Positions 16,911 through 24,742 of a DNA stretch of 64,000 nucleotides are shown piece after piece. Numbering within the stretch: the stretch's first letter is position 1; the number at the start of each line of letters is the position of its first letter. The stretch is from the NCBI GenBank assembly GCA_046349395.1, contig JAXMCK010000006.1:434001-498000 (forward strand), in the 5' to 3' direction. Origin of the DNA: JAXMCK01 sp046349395 (GTDB lineage: Bacteria > Pseudomonadota > Alphaproteobacteria > Geminicoccales > Geminicoccaceae). The translations under genes and the position numbers were made by a program. The notes beneath the pieces were generated by a model. That model saw only the letters and a list, made by a program, of their open reading frames with translations. It did no database searches and was not told the DNA's origin.

Positions 16911-18167
16911 TCAGGCGGCCAGGATGGGCAGGCTGACGTCCGTACTGTCGCCGAGTGGTGTGATGGTTTCCAGCGTCATGTAGCGGGTGCGTTGTACCGC
17001 CCACTCGTCTGATTGCTCCAGCAGCAGGGCACCGACGAGACGGGTGATCGCGGCTTCGTTGGGGAAGATGCCGACGACCTCGGTGCGCCGCTTGATCTCG
17101 CCGTTCAGGCGTTCGAGCGGGTTCACCGAGTGCAGCTTGGTCCGATGCGCTGCCGGGAAGGCCATGTAGGCCAGCACATCGGTCTCACTCTCGTCCATCG
17201 ACAGCAAAGCTGTCGATCCGGTCCCGCAGGGACGCCGGCGCTCGCGCCGGCGAGGCAGGGCGGCGAGTTTGGGCAGTGTCGGGCGCAACTGGTCGGCCAT
17301 CTTGCGCCACTGGCTTCTGGCGGCTTCCGCGTCCTCCTGGGCGAAAGCGGTCGCGATGAAGGCGGCGACCACGCGACGACCGCTCCTGCCGGCGTGCGCC
17401 AAGGCGTTGCGGAGGAAGTGCACGCGGCAGCGCTGCCAAGTGGCGCACAGGACCTTGGCGGCGGCCGCCTTGATGCCCTCGTGGGCGTCGGAGATCACCA
17501 GCTTGACGCCGCGCAGGCCGCGTCGGGCGAGCTTGCGCAGGAAGGCCGTCCAGAAAGTCTCCGCCTCGGACGGGCCGATGTCCATGCCCAGCACTTCGCG
17601 GCGGCCGTCGCTGTTGACGCCGACCGCGACGATCACCGCCACCGAGACCACTCGGCCGTTCTGGCGAACCTTCACGTAGGTCGCGTCGAGCCAGAGATAG
17701 GGCCAGTCGCCATCGATCGGACGGTCGAGGAACGCCTGCACCCGACCGTCGATCTCCTCGCAGAGCCGGCTCACCTGGCTCTTGGAGATGCCGGTCATGC
17801 CCATGGCCCTGACCAGGTCGTCGACCGAGCGGGTGGAGACGCCTTGGATGTAAGCTTCCTGGATCACCGCGGTGAGCGCCTTCTCCGCCATGCGCCACGG
17901 CTCGAGGAAGCCAGGAAAGTAGCTGCCCCTCCTGAGCTTTGGGATACGGAGTTCGACCTTGCCGGCCCGGGTCTCCCAGTCCCGATCACGGTAGCCGTTC
18001 CGCTGCGCTAAGCGCTCGGCGCTCTTCTCACCGTAGGCAGCACCAGTGAGCTCGGCGACCTCCAGATCCATCAACCGCTGCGCAGCAAAGCCGATCATCT
18101 CACGCAGCAGGTCGGCGTCCGGAGCCTTCTCGATCAGCGTCCGCAGGCTCATCATCTCGTCGGTCAT
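16911..18167 (-). CDS. IS256-family (mutator-type) transposase with in-frame repeat insertion
   Basis: This is a 418-residue DDE transposase. Catalytic Asp161 lies in WLDATYVKV, the second Asp in VISDAHEG, and the Glu in LERLNGEIKRR. Relative to copy 2 (399 residues) it gains 19 residues after residue 302, exactly where the 57-bp triple-hairpin repeat sits, between the second Asp and the Glu. The frame stays open, so the protein may still be made, but activity is doubtful. The start MTDEMMSL is the same in both copies. Confidence 0.92.
   Translation of the reverse strand: MTDEMMSLRTLIEKAPDADLLREMIGFAAQRLMDLEVAELTGAAYGEKSAERLAQRNGYRDRDWETRAGKVELRIPKLRRGSYFPGFLEPWRMAEKALTAVIQEAYIQGVSTRSVDDLVRAMGMTGISKSQVSRLCEEIDGRVQAFLDRPIDGDWPYLWLDATYVKVRQNGRVVSVAVIVAVGVNSDGRREVLGMDIGPSEAETFWTAFLRKLARRGLRGVKLVISDAHEGIKAAAAKVLCATWQRCRVHFLRNALAHAGRSGRRVVAAFIATAFAQEDAEAARSQWRKMADQLRPTLPKLAALPRRRERRRPCGTGSTALLSMDESETDVLAYMAFPAAHRTKLHSVNPLERLNGEIKRRTEVVGIFPNEAAITRLVGALLLEQSDEWAVQRTRYMTLETITPLGDSTDVSLPILAA
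17197..17256. repeat. Triple-hairpin palindromic repeat, copy A
   Basis: Three adjacent hairpins: ATCGACAGC/AAA/GCTGTCGAT (17197-17217), TCCC/GCA/GGGA (17222-17232) and CGCCGGCG/CTCG/CGCCGGCG (17233-17252). The block is missing from the same place in the sister IS256 copy (near 62594), so it is a 57-bp insertion after CGTCCA. Copy B at 18696-18751 has the same layout with paired base changes. See findings. Confidence 0.85.
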
Positions 18168-18328
18168 CGGCGGTCTCTCGGTCAGGTCGGCGTTGGCACT
18201 CCAACCCTACCGGACATCGTCGATGACCGCCGCATAGCCGCACGCTCGCCAGCGTGCCGTAGGCGCGCTCCCGAGTGGCCTCGCTACGGCCCTGCTACAC
18301 CACCACTCGGGACACGACCCGGCCGCCT

Positions 18329-18431
18329 CGCTGGACGGCCGTCATCTGCTCGTGCTGGGCAAGCGGAAGTCGACCATCGCTTGCGATCCAGGTCCGGGCA
18401 ATCGGGATTAATCTTAAGGGCCGTAGGCGAC
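18329..18431. other. Spacer between two insertion sequences
   Basis: About 100 bp of host DNA lie between the IS256 target duplication and the IS481 target. No gene is visible. A short ATCGC/TT/GCGAT hairpin followed by CC is vaguely like the start of the triple-hairpin repeat but too short to count. Confidence 0.35.
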
Positions 18432-18629
18432 CTAGATGTTTGGTCCCGTGGGTTCGATGGGTCGGATCTCGGCTGAATCTGGAGGGCTCCTCGATCCAGG
18501 CCTTGCAGATGGCTTCAAAAGGCGTGAGACCCCGTAACGTCTTGAGGCGCTTGGCGAAGTTGTAGGCGGCGACGAAGTCGGCGAGGTGCTGGTGCAGCTC
18601 GTCGTGGTCGGCGACGTGGAAGCGCCTCG

Positions 18630-18654
18630 AGACTTCATCGCGACGCGATGAAGT
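18630..18654. repeat. 25-bp perfect palindrome in the IS481 transposase
   Basis: Arms GACTTCATCGCG (18630-18641) and CGCGATGAAGTC (18643-18654) flank a single A. In the protein it adds about five residues (TSSRR) between MNRTIR and DEVSRRFH, so one arm looks like an inverted copy of the other made inside the gene. Confidence 0.75.
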
Positions 18655-18695
18655 CCTGATGGTCCGGTTCATCCGCTCGACCTGACCGTTCGTCC

Positions 18696-18751
18696 ATCGA
18701 GGGCAGCGCCCTCGATCCGTCTCCGCAGGAGCGGCCGGCAACACCGGGCGA
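18696..18751. repeat. Triple-hairpin palindromic repeat, copy B
   Basis: Hairpins are ATCGAGGGC/AGC/GCCCTCGAT (18696-18716), CTCC/GCA/GGAG (18721-18731) and a shorter CCGG/CCGG stem (18735-18747), ending GCGAGG as in copy A. It interrupts the codons for the conserved His-Pro/Trp-Thr junction of the IS481 transposase. The insert is 56 bp and lies after CGTCCA, the same six bases as copy A. Confidence 0.82.
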
Positions 18752-19668
18752 GGGGGTGCCGGGGTTTGGTGAGGCGATGCTCGATGCCGAGATCGGCGCA
18801 GGCGGCCTCGAAGGCGTGGCAGCGGAACGGTGTGTTCTGCGCCCGCATCGCGGCGATGTCCTCGGGCGTCCAGCCGTCGCCGGTCGGCTCGGTGAAGTGG
18901 GTGCCTTTGTCGGTGAGCACGGTGTGGATCCGGTAGGGACCGCTGCCGCCGGGGCGCGGAGGAAGTCGGCGGCGATGCGGCGGGTAGCCTTCTCGTGCAG
19001 CTCGATGAAGGCGAACTTGGACGTTCGGTCGATGGCCACGAGAAGGTACAGCTTGCCCTCCTCGGTCCGCACCTCGGCGATGTCGAGGTGGAAGAAGCCG
19101 AGCGGGTAGCGCTCGAGCCGCAAGCGTTGCGGCTTGTCACCGTCGGTCTCGGGCAGGCGGCCGATGCCGTGGCGCTGCAGGCAGGGGTGCAGCGAGGATC
19201 GCGTCAGGTGCGGAATGGTCGCCTGGAGCGCGTAGAGGCAGTCGTCGAGCGGCAGCAGCGTATGCCGGCGGAAGGCGACGACGACGGCCTCCTCTTCCAA
19301 GGACAACACCGTCGACCTCGGATCACGCGGTCCGATCCGCCGTCGACGAGCGTTTCCGCCACTTCGCCACCGTCTTCGGGTCGATCCCGTAGCGCTTCGC
19401 CAGGCTCCTCAGGCTCTCTCGACTATGCTGTATCGCTCGACGCACCGCCGCTGTCGTCGTGGCGCTCCAGTGGTGAACCTGGCCCATCGTGCCTCCTTCC
19501 ACGCCGGTAGGAAGGCTGCTCCATCAAAACCCGGGACCAAACAGCTAGCGGGTGTGCGCGCTCGACGCGGCGGGCATCCGGGCCTGCTCGCTCGACATGG
19601 GTGGGTGAGCCAGACGGTGTTCATCCGGATGGTCCCCGCGTGGGGGGCACCATCGAACGCGATCGGCT

Positions 19669-20652
19669 CTACCCCCAGAGCTGCGGCGGAGCCGGCTGGA
19701 CCATGGAGCCCTCGAAGGCGAGGCCCGGCTCGCGGTCCTTCTGCAGGAGGAGGGGACCGTCGAGGTCGACCCAGCGGGCGAGGCGGCCGAGGAGGAGGGC
19801 CGGGGCCATGGCTAGGCTCGTCGCCAGCATGCAGCCGACCATGATGCCGAAGTTCATCTCGCGGGCGAAGGCGGCCAAGGCCAGCGCTTCGCTCAGGCCG
19901 CCCGTCTTGTCGAGCTTGATGTTGATCGCGTCGTAGCGCCCGGCGAGGCGGCCCAGCGTGCTGCTGTCGTGGCAGCTCTCGTCCGCACAGATGGGGACGA
20001 CGCGCTTGATCGAGGCCAGCATGGCATCGTCGGCCGCCGGCAAGGGCTGCTCGATCATCTCGACGCCGAGTTCGGCCAGCTTCGGCAGGAGGTCGACGCA
20101 GAGCGAGGGCGTCCAGGCCTCGTTGGCATCGGCGACGAGGCGGGCCTCCGGCGCTGCGGCGCGGACGGCGGCCACCCGCTCATAGTCGCCCTCGCCATCG
20201 AGCTTGAGCTTGAGCAGAGGCCGCGGCCCCGCGGCCACGGCGGCCGCCGCCATCGCCTCGGGCGTGCCGAGGCTCAGCGTGTAGCACGTCGTCAGCGGCT
20301 GCGGCTCGGGCAGGCCCGCGGCCTTCCACACCGGTGTGCCCGTGCGCTTGGCGGCGAGGTCCCAGAGCGCGCAGTCGAGCGCGTTGCGCGCCGCACCGGG
20401 GGCCAGCATGGCCTGCAGCTCGTCGCGCGTGAGTCCCGCCTCGATCGCCGGCCGCAGCCGCTCGATGCGCTCCAGCGTGGTCGGGATCGTCTCCTGGTAG
20501 CGGGCGTAGGGCACGCACTCGCCGCGCCCGACGACGCCGTCCTCCTCGATCTCGACCACGACCACGTCGGCGGCGGTCTTGCTGCCGCGGCTGATGGTGA
20601 AGGCACCCCGGATCGGCCACGTCTCCTGGCGGACGGTGAGGCGGCGGGCCAT
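19669..20652 (-). CDS. dgcA: N-acetyl-D-glutamate racemase DgcA / dipeptide epimerase-like enolase superfamily enzyme
   Basis: This 327-residue enolase superfamily protein has KxK as KLK 148-150, metal ligands Asp175 (ADANEAW), Glu201 (MIEQPLP) and Asp224 (CADES), and KLDKTGG with the second catalytic Lys. This is the L-Ala-D/L-Glu epimerase branch. Because it overlaps a DUF1611 gene by one base, the pair matches the DgcN-DgcA system, in which D-glutamate is N-acetylated and the N-acetyl-D-glutamate racemised to the L form. A cell-wall dipeptide epimerase is the alternative if the neighbour is ignored. Confidence 0.8.
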   Translation of the reverse strand: MARRLTVRQETWPIRGAFTISRGSKTAADVVVVEIEEDGVVGRGECVPYARYQETIPTTLERIERLRPAIEAGLTRDELQAMLAPGAARNALDCALWDLAAKRTGTPVWKAAGLPEPQPLTTCYTLSLGTPEAMAAAAVAAGPRPLLKLKLDGEGDYERVAAVRAAAPEARLVADANEAWTPSLCVDLLPKLAELGVEMIEQPLPAADDAMLASIKRVVPICADESCHDSSTLGRLAGRYDAINIKLDKTGGLSEALALAAFAREMNFGIMVGCMLATSLAMAPALLLGRLARWVDLDGPLLLQKDREPGLAFEGSMVQPAPPQLWG

Positions 20653-21644
20653 CAGAGCAGCCGGTCGGCGATGGCGCCGAGCCCGCCATTGAGCGGATCG
20701 CAGGCCGGCAGGCCGAACTCCCGTTCCAGGGCGGCCAGATAGGATGCCCGCTCCGCCTCCGGGAGGTTGGCGGTGTAGATCGAGAGGCCCACGGCCTTCA
20801 CGGCCGGGTTGGTCAGCCGCGCGCAGCGCAGGTTCAGCTCCAGGCACTCGGCCAGCGACGGGAGCGGCTGGTGCTTCAGGCCGCGCATGTGGGTCCGCGT
20901 CGGCTCGTGGCAGAGCACCAGGGCGTCGGGCTGGGCGCCGTGCAGCAGGCCCATGCTGACCCCGGCGAAGGCCGGGTGGAACAGCGAGCCCTGGCCCTCG
21001 ATCACGTCCCAATGCTCCGGCGCGTTGGCCGGTGCCAGCCACTCGACGGCCCCGGAGATGAAATCGGCGACGACGGCGTCGATCGCGACGCCCGCCCCCG
21101 AGATCATGATCCCGGTCTGGCCCGTGGCACGGAAGGTGGCCGGCACGCCCCGCTTCTGCAGCTCGCCCGTAAGGGCGAGGGCCGTGTACTTCTTCCCGCA
21201 GGAGCAGTCGGTCCCGACCGCCAGCACGCGCTTGCCGCTGCGTTTCGCGCCCGTGCCGGTCCTGAAGCGCTGCTTCGGGTGGCGGATGTCGTAGAGTTCG
21301 CGGCCATGGCGGTCGGCGGCTTCGGCGATCTCGGGAAAGTCGCCGAGCTTCTGGTGCAGGCCGCTGCCGACGTCCAGGCCGGCGTTCAGCGCCTCGACTA
21401 TGGAGGGGATCCAGTGCGGGGCCAGCACGCCGCCGGAATTGGCGACAGCCACGACCATGGTCCGGGCCCCTTGGGCGGCAGCCTCGGCGATGGAGAGATC
21501 CCGGATGCCGAGATCGGCCTTGCAGCCCGGCAGGCGGAGCTGGCCGAGGCATGCCTCGGGCCGCCATTGCAGGATGCCGTGGGCGGTCTTGGCCGCCAGC
21601 TGGTCGGCGACGTCGCCGAGGAAGAGGAGATAGGGCTGCTGCAC
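20652..21644 (-). CDS. dgcN: DUF1611 protein, D-glutamate N-acetyltransferase DgcN
   Basis: This is a 330-residue DUF1611 protein with an N-terminal Rossmann-like part and a P-loop-like C-terminal part; the block VLAVGTDCSCGKKYTALALT is its nucleotide-loop-like hallmark, followed by EGQGSLFHPAFAGVS. DUF1611 proteins next to a DgcA-type enzyme were shown to acetylate D-glutamate. The GTG start at 21644 has GGAGG six bases upstream. Its stop overlaps the dgcA ATG. The CoA/acyl donor site is not readable by eye. Confidence 0.78.
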   Translation of the reverse strand: MQQPYLLFLGDVADQLAAKTAHGILQWRPEACLGQLRLPGCKADLGIRDLSIAEAAAQGARTMVVAVANSGGVLAPHWIPSIVEALNAGLDVGSGLHQKLGDFPEIAEAADRHGRELYDIRHPKQRFRTGTGAKRSGKRVLAVGTDCSCGKKYTALALTGELQKRGVPATFRATGQTGIMISGAGVAIDAVVADFISGAVEWLAPANAPEHWDVIEGQGSLFHPAFAGVSMGLLHGAQPDALVLCHEPTRTHMRGLKHQPLPSLAECLELNLRCARLTNPAVKAVGLSIYTANLPEAERASYLAALEREFGLPACDPLNGGLGAIADRLL

Positions 21645-21684
21645 GAGGGGACCTCCGGGGACGGCCCGGAGCTTAGCGCCGGCC

Positions 21685-21990
21685 TCAGTCCTGATCGAGG
21701 GTGCCGGCAGCGCACTCGATCCGCTGCTCGCCGACGTTCGGGGTCTGGACCAGACGGCAGGCCAGGAGCTTCCCGGACTGCGGGTCGACCTTCCAGAAGC
21801 GGTTGCCGCCGACGATCGTCTCGTCCTGCGCCGGGGGCGCCGGCCCGCCGTCGGCGGCCGGGGGTGCTGCCGTATCCATCTCGCCGTCGTCGCCGCGATA
21901 GACGGCGGGTGGCGTCCCGCCGCCGGCCATGGCGAGGTGCGGAAGGAGCAGGACCAGCGCGAGGAGGAAGCCGCCGGCCGTGAGGTACAT
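21685..21990 (-). CDS. Small exported hypothetical protein
   Basis: This 101-residue protein starts at MYLTAGG (ATG 21990, GGAG nine bases upstream). An N-terminal hydrophobic stretch FLLALVLLLPHLAMAGG looks like a signal peptide. A Pro/Ala/Asp-rich linker follows, then a compact part with NRFWKVDPQSGKLLACR and two Cys (ACR and ECA), which could form a disulfide. I do not recognise the family. It is transcribed 40 bp ahead of dgcN and may share its promoter. Confidence 0.65.
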   Translation of the reverse strand: MYLTAGGFLLALVLLLPHLAMAGGGTPPAVYRGDDGEMDTAAPPAADGGPAPPAQDETIVGGNRFWKVDPQSGKLLACRLVQTPNVGEQRIECAAGTLDQD

Positions 21991-22100
21991 GAAGGTGAAC
22001 TCCACCCGGTGAGGGCACCTCTTCTGCAGGCGAACCCGTTCAATTCTGGTAAACGCGCGGCCGGGCCGCGGCCCCACCGGCTTCTATCGAGGGACCAACG

Positions 22101-22790
22101 ATGCACCTGACCTGGCTCGGCCATTCGGCCTTCCATCTGCAGACCGGCGCGCAGAGCATCCTCATCGACCCGTTCTGGACCGGCAATCCGACCTTCCCGG
22201 ACGGCTACGAGGACAAGGTCGAGAAGGTCGACGCCATCGTCGTCACCCACGGCCACGAGGATCATCTGGGCGACACCGCACGGCTCGCCGCGAAGTACGG
22301 GGCCACCGTCATCGCCCAGTACGAGATCTGCATGTACGTGAACGGCCAGGGTGCGCAGAACCTGCAGCCGATGAACACAGGGGGCGGCATCGAGCACAAC
22401 GGTGTCCGCTACACCATGGTCCCGGCCTTCCACAGCTCCGCCATCATCAAGGACGGCGTGCCCGTCACGATGGGTGATCCCGCGGGCTTCGTGATCGAGG
22501 CCGAGGGCAAGTCGATCTACCACACGGGCGACACGGCCCTCTTTTCCGACATGGCGCTGATCCAGCGCCTCTACGCGCCGAAGATCGGCCTCGTCTGCAT
22601 GGGCGACCGCTTCACCATGGGCCCGCGCACCGCGGCCATCGCCTGCAACGAGTTCCTCGATCTCGACCTGATCGTGCCCATCCACTGGGGCACGTTCGGC
22701 CTCCTGAGCGGCGATCCGGAGGACTTCAAGCGGCAGGTCAAGCGCGGGCGGGTACACATCGCCAAGCCCGGCGAGGCGTTCGAGATCTGA
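22101..22790 (+). CDS. Metallo-beta-lactamase fold hydrolase (UPF0173/YtkL type)
   Basis: This 229-residue MBL-fold protein has the metal motif THGHEDHLGD (HxHxDH), a later His in VPAFHSS, the bridging Asp in YHTGDTALF and the last His in VPIHWGTF, so the dinuclear site is complete. It belongs to the group annotated as UPF0173 metal-dependent hydrolases with no settled substrate. GAGGGA precedes the ATG. It is divergent from the dgcNA operon and ends at a strong terminator. Confidence 0.88.
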   Translation: MHLTWLGHSAFHLQTGAQSILIDPFWTGNPTFPDGYEDKVEKVDAIVVTHGHEDHLGDTARLAAKYGATVIAQYEICMYVNGQGAQNLQPMNTGGGIEHNGVRYTMVPAFHSSAIIKDGVPVTMGDPAGFVIEAEGKSIYHTGDTALFSDMALIQRLYAPKIGLVCMGDRFTMGPRTAAIACNEFLDLDLIVPIHWGTFGLLSGDPEDFKRQVKRGRVHIAKPGEAFEI

Positions 22791-22798
22791 GACGAGGA

Positions 22799-22830
22799 AG
22801 GCCGGCCCGTCGACAGGCCGGCCTCCGTTT
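22799..22830 (+). terminator. Rho-independent terminator after the MBL hydrolase gene
   Basis: A perfect 9-bp stem AGGCCGGCC (22799-22807) / GGCCGGCCT (22816-22824) with an 8-base loop is followed by CCGTTT. It stands nine bases after the stop and, being symmetric, may also serve the converging gene. Confidence 0.75.
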
Positions 22831-22844
22831 CCGATCCAGCTATC

Positions 22845-23645
22845 TCAGGCGAGGGCGGGCACGCCCATCATCTGGTGGATGCGGGCGACGATCTGCGGGT
22901 CGAGGCGCATAGCCTGCGCCAGCTTCTTGAGGTAGGCGACCTCGGCCGGTGTATCGACCTCGATCGCCAGCAGCGAGGCGGCATAGACCTCGACCGCGAG
23001 GTCGGGGCTCTGCACCTGATTCACGATGTGATCGAGCGCCAGGGGCTTCTTCAGCTCGCTGAGCACCAGATCCTTCGTCGAGGCGTCGGCGCCGTTCTGC
23101 TCGAGCTTGCCCAGGATCTTCTGCATCTCGTTGCCGTCGATCTGGCCGTCGGCCTTCGCGGCGTTGATCATCGCCTGCAGGATGATGTTGGCCCGGCTGG
23201 CGAGGATCGCCTCGTCGGCCTGGTTCTTCGGCCCCCGCATCGTGATCGGCACGTCGTCCTCGGTGACGACCCGGCCCTGGGTCTCGGCGGCCTCGGCCAT
23301 CTTGCCCTGCAGCACCGAGAAGGCGAGGTTGCCGAGGATGGCCAGCGCACTGCCGCCGATCGCCCCTTTCACCGGCGAACCGCGCAGGCCGCCCAGCACG
23401 GCACCGGCGAGCGCCCCGATGCCGCCCACGGCCATGGGATCGCCCTGGCGCGCCTTGTCGCCGACATTCTGCGCGGTAGCGGCCGGATCGGCGAAGGCGT
23501 CCTGCGCCATCTTGGTGAACTTGGACAGCATGTCGCTCATGCCGCCCATGGCCTGCGGCCCGGTCGCGTTCTCGATCCGCTGACTGGCCGACGGGCTCAG
23601 TCCCGCCTCGAGCAGACTGCCCAGAATGCTTTTCGCGTCGATCAT
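22845..23645 (-). CDS. DUF533 (YebE/TerB-like) protein
   Basis: This is a 266-residue DUF533 protein. The N-terminal half is Gly/Ala-rich with a glycine-zipper-like membrane stretch (AVGGIGALAGAVLGGLRGS, AIGGSALAILGNL). The C-terminal half is a TerB-like helical domain with AKADGQIDGNEMQKIL and the MRLDPQIVARIH tail. Members are inner-membrane linked and often stress-induced; function is open. It stands alone between convergent and unrelated genes. Confidence 0.85.
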   Translation of the reverse strand: MIDAKSILGSLLEAGLSPSASQRIENATGPQAMGGMSDMLSKFTKMAQDAFADPAATAQNVGDKARQGDPMAVGGIGALAGAVLGGLRGSPVKGAIGGSALAILGNLAFSVLQGKMAEAAETQGRVVTEDDVPITMRGPKNQADEAILASRANIILQAMINAAKADGQIDGNEMQKILGKLEQNGADASTKDLVLSELKKPLALDHIVNQVQSPDLAVEVYAASLLAIEVDTPAEVAYLKKLAQAMRLDPQIVARIHQMMGVPALA

Positions 23646-23890
23646 TGAACGGGCCCTCCCATGGCCGCGACAAGCGCCACTGCTCTGCTGCGAGCAATGT
23701 TACGCCAAGGCCCAGCAATGACAACGAAATGAGACAATCGTGAAGCTCGCCACGCACCCCGGCGGCGTACCGGACTGCTCGGAGCCACCTCGAACCCAGA
23801 TGCGCCCCAGGGGCGCGATTTCCCGAGGCTCGAGCCCGGCAGCAGGTTCGCCGCGACCGGCGGACCTGCTGAGGAACCGGACATCCGGCT

Positions 23891-24679
23891 TCAGTCGAGG
23901 ACGATGCCGCCGTCGACGATGAGGGTCTGGCCGGTCATGAACTCGGAGTCGGTGGACGCCAGGAACACGGCGACACCGGCCATGTCTTCGGGCACCGAAC
24001 TACGTCCGAGCAGGGCCAGGGCGGAGAAGGTCTCGAACGCCTGATTGTCCTTCTCGGTCAGCTTGTTGTCGACGAAGCCCTTGTCGATGAGCTTCCACAT
24101 GTCGGTGCCGACCACACCCGGGCAGATCGCGTTGCAGCGGATCTTGTCCTTGGCGAAGGCGCGGGCACCGGCCTGGGTCATGGCGGTCACGGCGAACTTG
24201 CTGGCGGAGTAGTGGGCCAAGGGCTCGTAGCCCTGCTTGCCGGCGATCGAGGCGGTGTTGACGATGCTGCCGCCCCTGCCCTGCTTCTTCATCTGCTTGG
24301 CGGCTTCCTGCATGCAGATGAGGACACCCAGACCGTTCACGTCCATGACGGTCTTCCAGTCCTCCTCGGTGATGTCGAGGAAGGGCCGCACCTGGGCGAT
24401 GCCGGCATTGTTGAAGATGACGTCGAGGCTACCGAAGGCCTTTACGGTCGCGGCGACCATGGCTGCCACACTCTTGCGGTCGCGGACGTCGACCTGCACG
24501 GCGATCGCCTTGCCGCCGGCGGCATTGATGGCCTTCGTGGTGGCATCGGCGATGTCGGTTTTGATGTCGGCGATGGCGACCCCGGCACCTTCCTTCGCCA
24601 GCGCCTTCGCCATCTCGGCACCGATGCCCCGGCCGCCGCCGGTGACGATGATGCCCTTGCCGTCGAGACGTCCACTCAT
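23891..24679 (-). CDS. SDR family dehydrogenase, probable diacetyl/acetoin reductase type
   Basis: This 262-residue classical SDR has TGGGRGIG at the nucleotide site, NNAG, and the active site NTASIAGKQ...YSASK (Ser, Tyr, Lys). A tail of family type (VFLASTDSEFMTGQTLIVDGG) follows. It lies behind acoABC on the same strand, so interconversion of acetoin, diacetyl or butanediol is a fair guess; general 3-hydroxy dehydrogenases look the same. A terminator separates it from acoC, so it may need its own promoter or read-through. Confidence 0.85.
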   Translation of the reverse strand: MSGRLDGKGIIVTGGGRGIGAEMAKALAKEGAGVAIADIKTDIADATTKAINAAGGKAIAVQVDVRDRKSVAAMVAATVKAFGSLDVIFNNAGIAQVRPFLDITEEDWKTVMDVNGLGVLICMQEAAKQMKKQGRGGSIVNTASIAGKQGYEPLAHYSASKFAVTAMTQAGARAFAKDKIRCNAICPGVVGTDMWKLIDKGFVDNKLTEKDNQAFETFSALALLGRSSVPEDMAGVAVFLASTDSEFMTGQTLIVDGGIVLD

Positions 24680-24697
24680 GGCTTGCCCCCTCCAAAA

Positions 24698-24731
24698 GGA
24701 AAACGGCCGTGGCGAGTCCCGCCACGGCCGT
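24698..24731 (-). terminator. Rho-independent terminator after acoC
   Basis: An 11-bp perfect stem ACGGCCGTGGC (24703-24713)/GCCACGGCCGT (24721-24731) with a 7-base loop. Read on the - strand it is followed by TTTTCCTTTT, the U-rich tail. It lies 12 bases past the acoC stop and ends or attenuates the aco operon before the SDR gene. Confidence 0.82.
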
Positions 24732-24742
24732 CATCTCGTCGG

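Larger units (their letters stand above)
16847..18320. mobile_element. IS256-family insertion sequence, copy 1
   Basis: Inverted ends of at least 26 bp are seen: GGTCGTGTCCCGAGTGG... at 16847-16872 and its exact complement at 18295-18320. The 8-bp sequence CGGCCGCC stands directly outside both ends (16839-16846 and 18321-18328), a perfect target duplication of the length typical of IS256. The element is 1474 bp and carries one transposase gene on the - strand. It is 63 bp longer than copy 2 at 62234-63644; 57 bp of this is the hairpin repeat inside its transposase gene. Confidence 0.95.
18432..19487 (-). pseudogene. IS481-family transposase, multiply broken
   Basis: On the - strand the ATG at 19487 begins MGQVHHWSATTTAAVRRAIQ with a helix-turn-helix (SLRSLAKRYGIDPKTVAKW). 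A frameshift near 19340 interrupts it before STVLSLEEEA. A one-base loss near 18945 moves the frame before YRIHTVLTDKGTHF. The 56-bp hairpin repeat B splits the conserved TKPRHP / WTNGQVERMNRTI block, and a 15-bp inverted duplication follows. DDE residues are visible in LDIAEVRTEEGK, LTDKGTHF and the GQVER block. The C-terminal PNI-stop frame takes its TAG from the CTAG target. Confidence 0.85.
18436..19544. mobile_element. IS481-family insertion sequence, decayed
   Basis: Ends share TGTTTGGTCCCG (18437-18448 and, as complement, 19532-19543) followed by a looser match up to GATGG. CTAG stands outside both ends (18432-18435 and 19545-19548), fitting the known CTAG target preference of IS481-like elements. 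At 1109 bp the length suits the family. The single transposase gene has several lesions, so the copy is dead. Confidence 0.82.

Noticed and set aside
18329..18431. A third copy of the triple-hairpin repeat
   Set aside because: Only a 5-bp ATCGC/GCGAT hairpin resembles stem 1; stems 2 and 3 are absent.
20652..22757. Extending dgcN upstream to a 701-residue protein
   Set aside because: The upstream part overlaps the exported small protein and the divergent MBL gene antisense; the GTG at 21644 has a good RBS.
23646..23890. Short + strand gene near 23740
   Set aside because: Arg/Pro-rich translation, no RBS and no family; read as non-coding between two - strand genes.
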